The notes under the pieces: model-generated | Told to the model about the DNA's origin: nothing | Databases searched by the model: none | What the model saw: only the letters and a program-made list of their open reading frames with translations | Translations under genes and position numbers: made by a program | Shown here: piece by piece, positions 48,673 to 62,033 of the stretch | Layout of the letters: every line of letters begins with the position of its first letter | Position numbering within the stretch: position 1 is the stretch's first letter | NCBI GenBank assembly: GCA_902702965.1 | Contig: CACRXP010000387.1 | Coordinates: 506,555-570,554 of the forward strand | DNA length: 64,000 nucleotides | Origin: Spirometra erinaceieuropaei | Lineage: Eukaryota; Platyhelminthes; Cestoda; Diphyllobothriidea; Diphyllobothriidae | Direction of reading: 5' to 3'

Positions 48673-51600
48673 AGTATCGCCAGTAAAAATGCCGGGGACA
48701 CATCAACGGATAGAACAGAACAAAACCAAGATTTTCTATATGATCTTTTGGTAAAACTAGTCCTGTCATGCGGGTTTATTCGACGGATTGGTAGTATTAA
48801 TGAGCCTTGAAATTCATACTTTTAAGAAATGGAATAACAGGCAAAAGTAAATTTTCTGCACGGTATAGAATTATCTGCCTAATTACGACTTATGAGGCAC
48901 ATTATGTTACCTTATCAACAGACTTCAATGTAGTTAGGGAAATGTAAAAGTACGAAGGCGTTGTCACCCTTCTTATCGATAAATGCTTACCAAAGACTTC
49001 AGTGGATCGTGTTAAGAACAATGCTAAGGTCAAATATCTTTTGATTTTCGGGACATTTCACAGTCAAGTACAAATAGTGGAGGTCAAGACGGTGGCAAAA
49101 CAACCAAAATTATGGCAAAATGATCTCAAACGCAAGCACGAGATAACACTGACTCGACAGCGCAAAGTATGTCAACCGACGAGGTATCCACAACTGCTAT
49201 ACTGAGATCACTAAGCAAAATAAAAGACAACTCCACAAATAATTCTGGATAATGGATGCAATCGCGATTGAATTTATCAGAGGTTGCCCGGCAAACTGAA
49301 TATAATTAACCCCCCTAATTCCTCTCAGTCCTTCGAGGTCGAGAGCGTGGTGTTTTCTGTGCAACAGCCTAGTTTGGATCACGGTGTTTAATATGATTGT
49401 CTGGAAGATGAATAGAACGAAACATAAAAGTAACATCAAAACCGAACACTTCACAAAGCTGTTCGGATTTGTCAGGTAATCTATTTCAACTTTCACGGGC
49501 TTACTTCGGGATCATTTTACGGTAGATAGGTTGAAGTCCCCAATTTCAGCCTTAATGACAGACCCGTTCCTACAGTAGCTGAAAATGCCTGCATTTGGCC
49601 TTGTGAGTCAGGTTCTCGGCTAGTTATGTTTGCGACACTCTTGGTGCTAAAAGGAAGGACACAGCAGTGTCCTTGTATTCACACTCAGCGAAATGTTCCG
49701 TTAGACGAAATTTTAACTTTGAGAGCAGTATTGATCGGTAAATTCCCAAAGTGCACAGCAGCTATCTTTTGAAACGCAATGGAGGTGTGTGGTGACTTTC
49801 TTCGGGCGGTAGCAAGCACACTGAAGTATAAGGTGAGAAAAATCGCATTAAACTTTATTCTTCGCTAAATATTCATGTGGAATATCTATTTGAAATCATT
49901 CCTAACCTATTGTTCACTTCTCCGACTCGCACTACCCAACCAAAACAAGATGTGTTAATTTAAGATGTCCAGCCATAAACCAGACATGTTTTGCAGATGT
50001 GAGTACTCTGGCGCTCAACTGGCTGTTGTTGTTTTTACTTGCAACCCTGTCTAAAGAATGAGAACAGCGTTCCCTAATTTTACACTATGAACCAGGCCCT
50101 CTCGAAGGCCGCTGCTTTCGTATTCGACCGTTGGTTTTAAAGGCTGACACTTATATCTCTTAATGTTACTTTTTTGCTTAACAACCATTTCAGTATTAAT
50201 CACTGGGCTAAGTAAACAGATCTGTCAAAGTATACTTCTGGGTAGTAAGCCGACAATTCAATATTTCCATCACAATGAAATTGGCACAACCAGGCCAATG
50301 TTGACAAAACGGACTTCTGACATTTTCAGCCGGTGCTTCTTGTTTTCGTAACTCGTTTTTCATGAAAGACCTCATTCATCCTGTTGTCCTTGGTATTAAT
50401 AAAAAAGAAAATTTGTCCAAAATAAGTAAAATAGGCGAATGAAATCACCAATGCCAAGCTGGAAATGGATTGGTGTTGCATCTCCTAGTTTTCTTCGGTC
50501 TAAACTTACATACTGTGCTCCGGCTGAGAATTGAGAAACTGGAACACAGCAAAAGAGAAGGGCTGTAATAAAGTGGAATATTTTGCGGTTCCTTTTCCAG
50601 TGGTAACTCGCTGGCGGATCATTGTGAAGTTCAGGCTTAAGAGTAATTTGGATCGGCTTATTTATTCAGTGTTAGGCTTTCACGTTTATATGCTTTACCA
50701 AGGGCATTGTCACTAAAACATTTAGCAAGGTAATCAAGAAATCGACTGAAAAACCGCAGCTGATCTGAAGTGCTGGTTAGCTGAAGAGCATGAAGCAGTT
50801 TGGGGCAAGTTTAGTTGAAGTTATCGACACCCCACCTGCTTTGTTGTTTTTTGACTGGCCCAAATGGAGTAAACAGCTACGCCCTCGCTCCCCCGAAATA
50901 CTTACATTGTTGCGAATCTTAATCCATGTTAGTCATTCCAGACAAAAATTTCAATTGGACTTATGAACTAAATCGCTTTATTTGGAATGCAGACATCTTA
51001 TTAACTGATCCTGTTGATATCAATGACCGGACTCAATCCATTGTAGGCGATATTTCACTAAATTCGCTGTATAAGCGTACGTTATAGTCCCTGTATTATA
51101 AAACGGTCTATATCTATACTAAAGCCTCTTTATTAGGTACCTTTTATAAGTGGACTGTATTAACTATTCAAATCTGCAGAGGGCAGAAGCATACTCTGGT
51201 GACATCAAACGGAGATCGACGGATTTATTATCTGAGGAATGTTATTCGCTGCATCTTTTACCTGCCTCTTTGTAAGTACGTGGCTTATCCCCAATACATA
51301 AAGATTGAATCTTACTACGTTTTGTGGGATTTTTGTGGCAGTGTTGTGCATTTGAGTGAGCTAAGAGCTGTTTTCATAGATTTGTACCTGGTGAGTCAGA
51401 AAATGTGTACTGCGCTTATCATTATTTGTCGCGAGTTTTGTTGGATTCTAAGGGACCAGAAAACTTTCTGTAAATGACACGCTCGGAAGACACGCATGCG
51501 CGCACGCGTTCTAATAAAACAATGATGCTTACCTGCGTTGTGGAAATTCTCAACTACGTTTTGGTCTAACGTGAGTAGGTTTACCCTACACTTCTATTCC

Positions 51601-52236
51601 TTTGAAGTCCTTAGGTTTCTGCTTATCATGAAGTTCCTCAGCACTTATAGTCTTGCCTGTTTTTCAACTCTGATGAAATCAGGGTTTTGTTAAACAGTAA
51701 GCGGAAAATCGAACTTTGAATTCCATTCGATCTGCCGGTGGGCAACTGTCACATTCGGATGCCTACATATACTTTCCAGTGCAGCAGGAAAAACAACAAC
51801 AACAATAAGCACGCAGTTGTTGGAACAATAGCAAAATTTGAAATATTCATGCAGAGATTGTTCTGCGGCAGAGCGCAAGGCTTAACCTGGAGCAGGCCTC
51901 AAATTTGCGTACGTCGTCGTCTAATGATAAACTTAGGAATATCTCCGAGACAATCATCAGCTACTTTACATACTGTTTTGTGTTTAAACAATGTATACGG
52001 TAGGCTATTTATTTCTTTCTTCGAAGTGGACGTTCTGAAATGCGCTGCGTAAAAGATGGATCATTCTTCTAGAAGTGCCAAGTAACTTGCATATCTTTAA
52101 ATGTTACAAGTGTTTCCGTGTTACGGAAATTCGCGAAATTCCTAAAGGACATAAAAGCACGTATTCCCACACGCGAAAGAAGACAATTTGCAAACCCGTA
52201 TATCCTTAAGGACGTCTGTTCTTCGTTAATTGGATA
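48673..52236. other. no recognisable feature
   Basis: Frames up to 104 codons (51738-52052) and 99 codons (49197-49496, minus), without domains. An alternating purine-pyrimidine run (ACGCATGCGCGCACGCGT) is at about 51491-51508. Confidence 0.45.
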
Positions 52237-52511
52237 ATGAATGTGGGTGTCTTATTGTGCGTGTATATTCGTGCGGGGAACGGTGGTACGCCTAGGTGCG
52301 GGTTTGTGCCACTTCAGCCATCTGCGTCCTTTTCCGCCTCCGGATTTCTTGACTCTGTCTTGATACGGGGTACACGCGGGGGAGGAGGAACGAGTGCGAC
52401 AGACACTGCGCAAGTGCACTGTAAACTAATTCACGTGCAAACCATCATACATGTCCTCACACTGCTCTAAAGCACACGGTGGACATCGTCAAAGTCGACG
52501 TCCGAACTGTC
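52237..52511 (-). repeat. repeat family R, 5' module, minus strand (R6)
   Basis: Reverse-complemented, it starts GACAGTTCGGACGTCG, then GATGTCCACCGTGTGCTTT, CACGTGAATTAGTTTACAGTG and a GC-rich block with AGTCAAGAAATCCGGAGGCG. The last block matches AGTCAAGAAGACCGGAGGCG in R4 closely. Only the 5' module is present. Confidence 0.6.
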
Positions 52512-55500
52512 ATCTTCCAACAAAATGCCTCTGGACCCCTACTTTTCTGTGAATAGGTCATATATAATTATGAAATAACCTGACGTCAAATGTGAAGATC
52601 GTGAGAAATTACTGTATACTAAGTTATCTCTCCAGAACTTTGCAACAATCTAAAAGAAATGAAAACCAAACGTGCTGGATGAATAGTACCTCTCCGTTAA
52701 GGGGGTTAGTGGCATGTATATGCAAAATTTCTCCGTGGGCAAACAGCATTTCACCGATTTTAAAGTGTCACAAGTTTATTTTCCAATCTGCGGGCAATAC
52801 AACTACAATTTCCTGCTTTCGCTCCAGGATATATTTATGGAGTTTAAGCCCACTTCCTGGGTAGTGGCTAACTTCAATCCCGGAAGCGCATCTTGTTTAC
52901 TTTTGCCGCTGCATAAAGCACCCGCTAGGGATTCGACGTATCGGTGAAACGGTCGACGTTTCTGACATAAGGTCCGGTTTTTCGAAGTTCGGACCTTAGT
53001 GTTGTCTACATTTGATGTTCAAACTTACAACAAAGTCCTTCGGACAATGTTTTTCAGGCTCGGCTTCAAATTCAACATAAATAGAAGGGTTTAAGTCCAT
53101 CATTTTCATTGAACTAACGACATACTTCCATCAGCGCAGTACTGGGACTCTTGACTGCTGTGTGGATATCTGCTTAACGTGGCAGATTCTAGGTGCTGGG
53201 TAAGTTCCTTACCATAAATGAGGATTGAGTTGATTCAAAGACGGCATAGGAAACCGCCTTTTCATATGAGCTCCTGATCGTCCGCACACCCCAGCTTCCC
53301 CCCCCCCTCCTGCGTGTCCCGTTCGGTCAAGATTTGACTTCCCAGGCCCGTGACAATTGACTTCTGTCCCGACCCGTCGCCCACATACGAGGCGCCTTGG
53401 ACCATGTCCGCGGCATGCACTCCACGTGGTTTTCAGAATTTCACTCTAGCTCATTTCATCCCCGGTCATATATAACTGCTCCGCGTGCGTAAATGCATCA
53501 GTTTAATCTCAGTTATAAATGTCAGAAGGAAATTCAAGCAGTCACGTAAGCATTTGACGCCTATTAAATCAGCTCAAGGGAATCACATAGAGGCCTCGAG
53601 TTTGCATTTGAAACTTGGAGACTTTTCCAAAGGCCAAATCAAAACACGAGATTTCAAAACGAAAAACGTGTAGTGTGTTGACAACGTGATGTTGCGAAAG
53701 CGTCTGCGGATGTGAAAAGAGGTAAATGGCGTTATTGTAGCAACCCAGGCATAACAAAAATTTGGGCGATTAATTTTATTAGAATGGTGCATATTCCACG
53801 GATAAAAAGGCAAATCTCCCAAATTACAAATCAGTTAAGCTATCGGTATGCGGTTTCTTCTCGGGATTTCTTCTAGATTTCAGTCCGATCTGTTCCGTGT
53901 TTGGCCACTGCAGGGCGACATGGCAAGGTGCAAGTAGGAATGTGTGAAGGCTCACTTTGGCCAGGGTAGCTGGATGGTTTAAATGAACATCTTCTGCAAG
54001 CACAATACAGTGTTGATTTACTGCATGACCACTGGCTCTGTCATCGCTAGTATCCGCTGGCACATACAATCTGGAATATCTCACTAGCACTAGATAACTC
54101 GAAGCGGACTTCCACATACTCCTACTCGCATCTTGCCATGTCCCTCTACGGTGGCGAAACAAAAACCACATCCCACTGACACTCTCTCCCTCGTCCTTGA
54201 TTTCAATACTAGCCCATAGCCTCTCTCTCCTTTTTGGCCAGTACTGGCAACCCTCAAGCCCGCCCTCGCCTCACAAACTGTCGGTGGATTGATTTTGACA
54301 CTGTCCTACCACGACGCATATTACAGTATCGACCTGATGATGAATAATCTAAAACGATGATTGAAAGGTTTTATTTTCTAATGTCTTTCTTCGGTTGCCT
54401 ATGTTTTCTCGAATGTGTGGCCGGGGTCGGGCTGAAACTATTTCAGCCGATGTTTAAATTTTTGAAACTATATCACTAGCGAACTCCGAACCCTAGGCAA
54501 TTCTTCCTTTGGGTTCCACTAGCCATCGACTGTTGTTGTGGATGTCCACTCCGGTGTGAAAAAAGAATTTTGTCTCGACGTGTGTATGCGCTCCCACTGC
54601 CAGCAGCACCAGCGAAGATGCCATCGTTAATCTGGAACTTGTTCATTATTAAACACCGTGTCTACATGCTACTATTGGTTATATTAAGCTGTTTTCCACC
54701 CAGAACCTCGGTTTGAATAGTAAATGGCCCGCTGAATGTTCATCTTAATACAATATGTAACCATAGCCCTAGGGCAAAACCATAACTCCCATTACAGTCA
54801 AAAACTGCGATCGACTTAAAGACGGATATATACAACAGGATTTGATAAATCTTTCATGGCCAAGGGATGCTTCGGTAGAATTGTTCCCTGCGGATGCACA
54901 AATACTTTCAGAAAGTGCGAATTCCCGTTTTACAAGGATACTCACTCCAATGAGGTTGCACTCTAAGAACAAAAGTATTTTGTTCCCAGAGAGTTCCCTT
55001 TTAAATGAAACTTTGCTTTGACATACTTCACACCACTCATTTCTGTCTTTAGATGTGTACAGTTAGTGGACCTCTGAATATATTAATTTTTAAAGACAAG
55101 AAGATAACGAATGCCAAGTTCGAAGCAATTTAAAAAATAGGTGACCAGTTTATCGTGGCCTATTACTGATCTGGCGAAAGGTGTTACGTGAGGGCTTTTT
55201 TCATGTCTGTTTTGAAATTAGCAGTGTACCACTTTTGACATATTTAAGGGCTTCGTTGTGATTCCCTTCAAGTTGAGTTAGCTTCAATGTTGATAATCAA
55301 AATGTCTGAAACATGTTATCCTCAGGCAACGTGTGACCGTCATTTCATCTAATTATCTTCCTACAAGTTTACGCATTTACGTGAAGCCTCGTGACTTTGT
55401 GTAGGCGCAACCCTTGTGTTTTAGTGTAAAACCCAGATGTGTCGTTAGTTTGTCCGATTGTGTATTGTTCGACACGCAGAACGTGAAGAAAAGTCTTATT

Positions 55501-56233
55501 TTAATTGTTTCAACTAGATGTTTCGTTATTTAACCGACGCATGTATGAAGACGTTGTTTGCTGGAGTGCAAAATGAGTTATAAGGTCTCGAGGACGCCCA
55601 AAGCAGCGGAAGCTATTCCCTACTACAAAACACGATAAGCAAGTTTTGTCTAATCCCTGTCCAAAAAAGGCTAATGAGAATGGAGTAAATGAGACACACG
55701 TCAAATACTGGAGATTCAAACGTTTTGACTATTACGCTTGTAACAACGGACATTTTATGCGTTCGCACCGAATTTTTCACGTTCTGCCCGACAAATTACG
55801 ACAATACTCCTTGTTTCGTTGCAAAACGGTGTACAGACGTAATATGGATCTTGGAAGTTTTCAACAAGGACACCTTTTTGCATGTGTACGCGTTTCGGCG
55901 TCGTCAATTGCTTCTCTTATTCTTTCTCAGAATACATAAACCCTCCTGGTCCAACGGCCTTCGGCCACATTTTATCTCCCTGGCCTTAGTTCACAAATTT
56001 CATCGTTACGTTAATTGGCGATACTACTGATTACCCATCCTCCTTCTTTGAATTGAATGTTGTCAGGAAAAAAGTACATCTCTCTTAGGGTCTAGAGTGA
56101 TGGCGTGTCACGCAAACCCGAGTGTTTTACTACCGCGGCAAACGTTTAAAGTTACAGTTATTGCAAAACCCCATTATATATTTCGGTTATTAAACCTAGC
56201 ATGTCTTGGAAATTGAGATAGAATGGCATTATC
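52512..56233. other. no recognisable gene; poly-C run
   Basis: A run of 10 C at 53298-53307 starts a GC-rich stretch to about 53430. Frames of 115 codons (53824-54171, minus) and 113 codons (55689-56030, plus) have no recognisable domain. Confidence 0.45.
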
Positions 56234-56404
56234 GACAAAGACAAGGACGAATGGAATGGCAATTTCTGGCCTATTAGCCGTCATCAGCCAGCTATACCCA
56301 ACCCCAAAGGGATGAACACCTGGAACGCGATCTTGTGACTTATTGGTTAAAGACCAACGCCTCTAACTACTAAACCACGGGTTCGTTGTCTTGTCGTTTG
56401 CGAC
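56234..56404 (-). mobile_element. tRNA-derived SINE, best-preserved copy
   Basis: On the minus strand the head contains an A box, TGGTTTAGTAGTTAGAGG (56360-56377), an anticodon-like stem TTGGT/ACCAA, and a B box GATCGCGTTCCAG (56320-56332). The body follows: TTGGGTATAGCTGGCTGATG, ACGGCTAATAGGCCAGAAAT and CCTTGTCTTTGTCG. SINEs of this kind are transcribed by pol III from the internal A and B boxes. I associate this body with cestode genomes, from memory only. Confidence 0.7.
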
Positions 56405-58915
56405 TGGGAATATATAATGGTAGAGCGGCACCCACTGATCGCTTTTTACGCTACTTACTCGCCTCATCGTGCCTTAGGGCTCTTTCGAGCCCAATCAGAA
56501 TCCGCACAGAGGCGCATATCATAAGCTGAATAGATGTGTTTGTTTCTGACATATGTACTCATGTCAGACAGTCAGAGAACAAAAGTTTCCTTATTATAGG
56601 GGCAGCAAAACAAAACGACCAAACTTTTAAAATATCCAGCAACGCACACGTCTTTTGAGCACTCTATTCATAAAAACACTAGTCGACTGTGAAGCCAGGC
56701 ATGGGGGCATACGGATACGATTGTACCGTTACTGTCCACCTAAGGAATCAAATTTTGGCCAAAATGTTTCTCCGATACTTTAATTAACCAGAAACAAGGA
56801 TAAGACAGGAGAAGTCAAGAATTATTTCACAACGCTTTAGACGTTTTGGACTGCACAAATCTCATAAAATTCAGTAGGAATCTTGATTGCATTCCCAAAA
56901 TAGTAGATGTGTTAGGCTTAATTCATTAAGAGATAAGTGACATATCGTACGCAAGTTTAAAATCTTTCCTATCAGAATATTTTATACATTTATGAGCGCT
57001 CCAGTGGTTACATGCTGAAATATTTGGAAGTTATGCCAACTTACCAACATATATCTTAAACGTAGCTAGTGAGACTAACGACAAACTATGCGTTGCCGAC
57101 CAGCTTTTTTATTAGTCACCTTGTATTCTGTCCAAAAGGAGGGAGCAAATTTGATGGGTTTCATTAATTAATTGATGGTAGGAAAGTCGTCCGGCAGGGC
57201 GCGAATTTAGCTAGCCTTCTATGAACTAACTTTTGGGAACTTCGCCAAACCACGATATAATAGACAATCAACGATCCCCTAGGAACTAAACTGCGCAAAA
57301 CATAAAAACCCTGTTCAAGAACATAATTGTTCTCCTTGCCTGTGAATCGACCTCCGCATTCTGGAAAACTAACCTACTACTAAGAGATTAACGCTAAAAA
57401 TCAATGTGCGCCAAGTTCTAAAACATTTGGACTTAGAGTGTTGCACTAAGATTGGGAGAATTTCTGCGGCTGCCCCCCCCCCCTCCGGCAGTATAGTTTC
57501 CTTAACTAAGTCCCTTTGCGAGTGTACTCAAAGCATGGCAGGTGTGTGGCAACGGCGGACGGACGTGTGAAATGACACAGTAACAGACATTCTCAAAAAT
57601 TAAAATTTTTTCAAATGCCTGACCTTAAAGAATTTGGCTCTTTTTGAGTCTACATTTCTCAGATATTCGCCTTGCGCGAAGTAATTGTTCCTTGATGCTG
57701 TTTATAAAAAAATCTTCTTAAGGTAGCTAACAAGTGGATAATTTCCCTAGCTTAAAGGATGAGAACCTTTTTCAATTCAACCTTTTGAACCCAAACATTT
57801 ACTTTTCAGGTTTCACAATTGTTTAAGCTAAAATAGCAACTCGCCAGGTGGTTTTTAGAAGTGTTTGAGCTTTAAGCAAATAGGCACCTTTCAATTTTAT
57901 CGTCATTAAGGTTACTTTAAGTGTGGCAGTGTACAGCTTGTTTTTGTTTATTTCCGCTCGGAAATATTGGAAGCGAAAACTACAAAAACGCGTTCGTCCC
58001 CATGATAAATGATGAGTGGTCCCAAAAACTGACGACCAAGTTTTCTCGGCTGTGGGTATGTTGACTTCCAATTACTGTTCCACCAACACACTCCTCTTTT
58101 GTGCATTGAGGTTTATGAAAATGTAAGTAACAGACCTTACTAAACTAAGACGTGAAGTCAGATTTTCGAATTTAGGGGCACGCTGTTGCAGAGTCGATGG
58201 AAACATGTTTATGAATGTCGAGCCGATGTAAACGTAAAACAGGGACGGCCAAACAAGCGAGATACAATATTAAATAAGATGAAAATTGCAGTACATTCTT
58301 ATCATTGTTACCTTGGGTAAGGAAAAGCAGTTTTTTAAGGTAAAGACTATATGCAGTACACTGGCATACCTGCATGACCAAACTCATATTGCAACCGCTT
58401 GCTTCCCAAAATGAAGAGTTATAGTCTGCGGGTTTAAGGGCCACATGGAAAATGATTTCAGGGATGAAGGTTGGAACATTGTTCTGGACCCACATTATAG
58501 GCGCAATATTGCTACAGTAAAAATTTATAAGTAACGTACTTAGAAACCAAAAGATCTATGCACTACGAGCAGATATCAAACGAGTCATTATTGGTTCACG
58601 AGTTGTCTCTGGTTGAAAATATAACACACCCACTCAGATGTTCCACTGTCTCAGAACGACGCTAAATTTGATGTCGATCCTGTGACGCTTGATTAGTCAG
58701 AAGAGTGCAGGAACGTCATTTGCCTGGTCATACTTCTAAAGTTAAAAATAGATCACAGTCAGGTGTAAAGAATTATAGAAAACATGAACGCCCAGTCTTG
58801 ACTTAATCAGCGCTTAGATTTAATACTTTATGTAAGAAGCCGAGTTTATTTTAAATAAGATTCGTAGCTAAAATAAAACATGTGGTGGGGTGTTTTCAAG
58901 CTGTGAAAAACTCGG
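56405..58915. other. no recognisable feature; poly-C run
   Basis: A run of 11 C at 57473-57483. Short frames only (the longest is 107 codons, 58172-58495 minus, no domain). Confidence 0.45.
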
Positions 58916-58996
58916 GGCCTCGGTGGGATTCGAACTCGCGACAGCAAGGAGAGGCTTTAATACAGCCGACGCCCTAACCATCTGAGAGACGGGGCC
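58916..58996 (-). tRNA. tRNA pseudogene or tRNA-derived SINE head
   Basis: Read on the minus strand: acceptor GGCCCCG pairs with CGAGGCC (6 of 7). An A-box-like TCTCAGATGGTTAGGG lies at 58972-58987 and a B box GAGTTCGAATCCC at 58925-58937. The anticodon arm is GGCT, 7-nt loop, AGCC, with ATT at the anticodon position. The T stem has two mismatches and the variable region is too long. It is therefore not a functional tRNA. It is unlike the other SINE heads in the window. Confidence 0.6.
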
Positions 58997-61900
58997 TCAC
59001 CTTCAAATTTTCATTGTTTTAAATTACCTGAACCCTTTTATATGATAAGCATGAGTTTCATATATTGGAGTAGAACGCTTGTAGAGGTTATATAGCCTGC
59101 TGGAAAATTCCTGGTGATTTTAGTTGAGGGATTGTCCCATGGCTACTGGTAGATCAGCCATCGTTCCGGATGATGATTGCGACCGCCTCGAAAGCGAGCA
59201 CTGAACTGCGAGTGATTGCGAATTTAATGGGAGAGACCTTCATACGATCTGCCCCGCGGTATGGACAAGGATCACACTTTACTCTTGGTAAACTGGGAAT
59301 CGTGCCATACGTGAATGGTGAGAAGGGGAGTTATATGGGTGAGGCAGCATACTAGAGAGAAAGCTGACGAAATGCAGGAAAACACAGAACCTGTTGGGAT
59401 TCCTCCTGAAGGACTCGTTGTACGCTTTCGTACGACAACGGAAATAAGCGCGGTAATTAAAAATAAACAAGAGATAAATTTTAAAAGAGAAATGAGTTTG
59501 AGTGATGGTTTTAAGTCATGGCAAGGGATTGTTTTTGGCAGTGCATTGTCTGCAAAGGCCTGCGAATGGATGCCAAGATAAAAGCCCATATGACGTGATC
59601 CACAGTCTGCTGTCAGTCAAGTGGGGCCGCTCTCCATACCGCTGCCAGTGAAAGGTTAGGAACCTGCTTATGTGTGGCATATTTGTGGGAAAGTAGGCCA
59701 TAGTATTTTTCACTTAGCGCATATCAACTGAGTAACCGATTATTTTTGAGTTTTTTTTTCATTTGCCTTCCTGTTGCATGACACTGAATTAAAATTCAAC
59801 CAGGCATCAGCTGACTTACACTCTGAAAATGTTCTCATTGTCTACTTTTGCGACTCATTAAAATTGCAGACTACTTCGTACCGCCTGGTTTTTAACGGCT
59901 GTTTGACTGTTTCTACCGTAAACAGTTTGACATATAAATCCGGCAGTACAAAGGTTTTCGCAGTAATAAACACCCGATATGAGTCACGAAAAAGAGACTG
60001 GCAGTGAGTTCGCACGGCCAATGTTTGATGCCACGAAAGACTAGGAGGGCAAATTTGAGTTGTCGATTCTTTATCTTGTAAGATGTTCCCTGTCTTAAGA
60101 AACGTAAAAAACTGTCGTTATATCTTTTTAAAACCTAACTGCTAGTTTTTCGGAGTATAAGCTACTGAAATCTGTGGAACTGGATTTAAAGCGGTTTTCC
60201 CTGAATGGAATAAAAGTGCGGACTAAATCAGAATGTAAACTAAGGACTTACAATTTCGTTTTACTGCCGGGAGTAATGTGATTTGAGATTGATCGGGTCA
60301 TGTTATGCGTACTAAAACCCCGTACAAATTGTTTCTAACCTAACTGGTCTACAGAAGCTCAACAAATTGGCTGGAATTTTGGTCACGAGTTATCTCGATA
60401 GCAAACACGTGGAGTTTTCGACTGCTTAATCTGGTGTGCATGGCGGGACGCTGTGGTAGTTCCTACTGCCGCGATGTGACTGTAAATAAAAAGGGTCTTC
60501 TGGAAACACCTATCTTTGTCTACCTGGAGCTTCATGAATGCGAATAATGTGTGAGCCCGTGAAATGTATTTGCTGCTGTGGTATAGGGTGAAATTCCACA
60601 GTTTTACTCAGCATTTTAGAACCTACGTGACAAAATTTACTTGGAACATTCACCTTTAGTGGCACTGTCCCTCCCCTATCTCGATTAGCTCATTCAAGAA
60701 CACCGTTTTCAAAGTCAAGGTTCGATATTATAATTTTCTGAGTCAAAGACTGCCTAAAGTTCAACAAACTGCTCTAAGAAACAAAACTATCTTTGATACG
60801 ACTTCTGAGCTCATCGAATTCACCGAGCGCGCCCTACTTTCTGAATCAGGTACCAAGACTACTAACTGCCAATAATGGTCTTCGCAGAAGATTAGATACT
60901 CATATAAGAGTTCTTTTTGAAGATACGGAATTATTAACTTTCTGCGTGGCTGTCACGTCGAGAGTGCAGTCGTGCAAACGTTGTGAAATGGAGGCTTTCT
61001 CAAACAGTGTTTTCCTCTTCTCTTGAGGAAGTAACAAACATTACGAAAAGTTAAGACTGCATTCCTAGGTTTAATATAAACCCATACGATTATATTTGCA
61101 GGCTTTCCTCCCATTGTCACAAATTGTGGCTATGTTTTATCCCGGTTTCAGTGACGAATTGCTTCCATGTTGAGTTTATGGCCATCTGCTCCCTTGGTTT
61201 CTGTCGCAGAACAAGTTATCCCAAAAGGGCAGGTCTGTTTTGAGTCTATTACTTTCATTTTAAGTGTTCTAACCCATCTAGTCAGATTAGCTTAATGTTT
61301 TTATGACCTCTTAGATAGCTAGCGGACGTTTTCTGAATTATTTGACATAGAAACAGGGGTTCAGGAATTTTTTCACCCGATGCTGCTTTCTCTGTGGCTT
61401 GGTCTCTCTTCGGTGGACAAATCAATAACAAGTATTTTCGATAGATTTAATTGCAGAACTGGGATTAAAAGCTCCATCCGCCATTATTGATCGCTCTGAA
61501 CTGCGGGGAGCAGGTGGAACTATTGAAAGACTCAACCATTCTCTATATTTGGAAGGACGAGCAAGGGGCTAAACCCTCTCCGCCAACCTATGAAGTCGGA
61601 CTCGGTTTTGCATCCTAAATCCAGGAGTATTCGCCGCGACTGAATACATCGTTAGGTGAAACATTCCCCAATTTCGCAGGCGAGAGAGGGCGGGAGATAT
61701 CTATTTGTCATCCGTTCTGAGAAATATAGAAATCTTTGATATTTTGTAACAACAGTGGAGATTCAGATTCCAGTAATTTGTCAAAGGACGGAATGGGAGT
61801 GGTAAGGAAAAAGCATACGATCACATGAAAGATTAAGCATAGACCGATGAATGTAGACAAAGAGTTTGGGACTAAGTTAGTACGTCTTAAGAATATGACT

Positions 61901-62033
61901 TACAAGTCGACCCAAGAAATGGTGTCCGGAATATGTGAGGTTCGCTGGAATGACAACAAAGGATGACTGGAAAATATATGAAGTGGTCGAAGATTATTAG
62001 CACGTTTCTGGTGGCGGGCTTTCAGACGTGTAC
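58997..62033. other. no recognisable feature
   Basis: Frames at 59315-59581 (88 codons) and 59272-59589 (minus, 105 codons) overlap on opposite strands and show no domain. Nothing else was identified. Confidence 0.45.

Noticed and set aside
51487..51510. Alternating purine-pyrimidine GC run as a Z-DNA or regulatory site
   Set aside because: Short and isolated, no context to support a function.
53824..54171. 115-codon minus-strand frame
   Set aside because: No recognisable domain, no repeat match and no supporting exon context.
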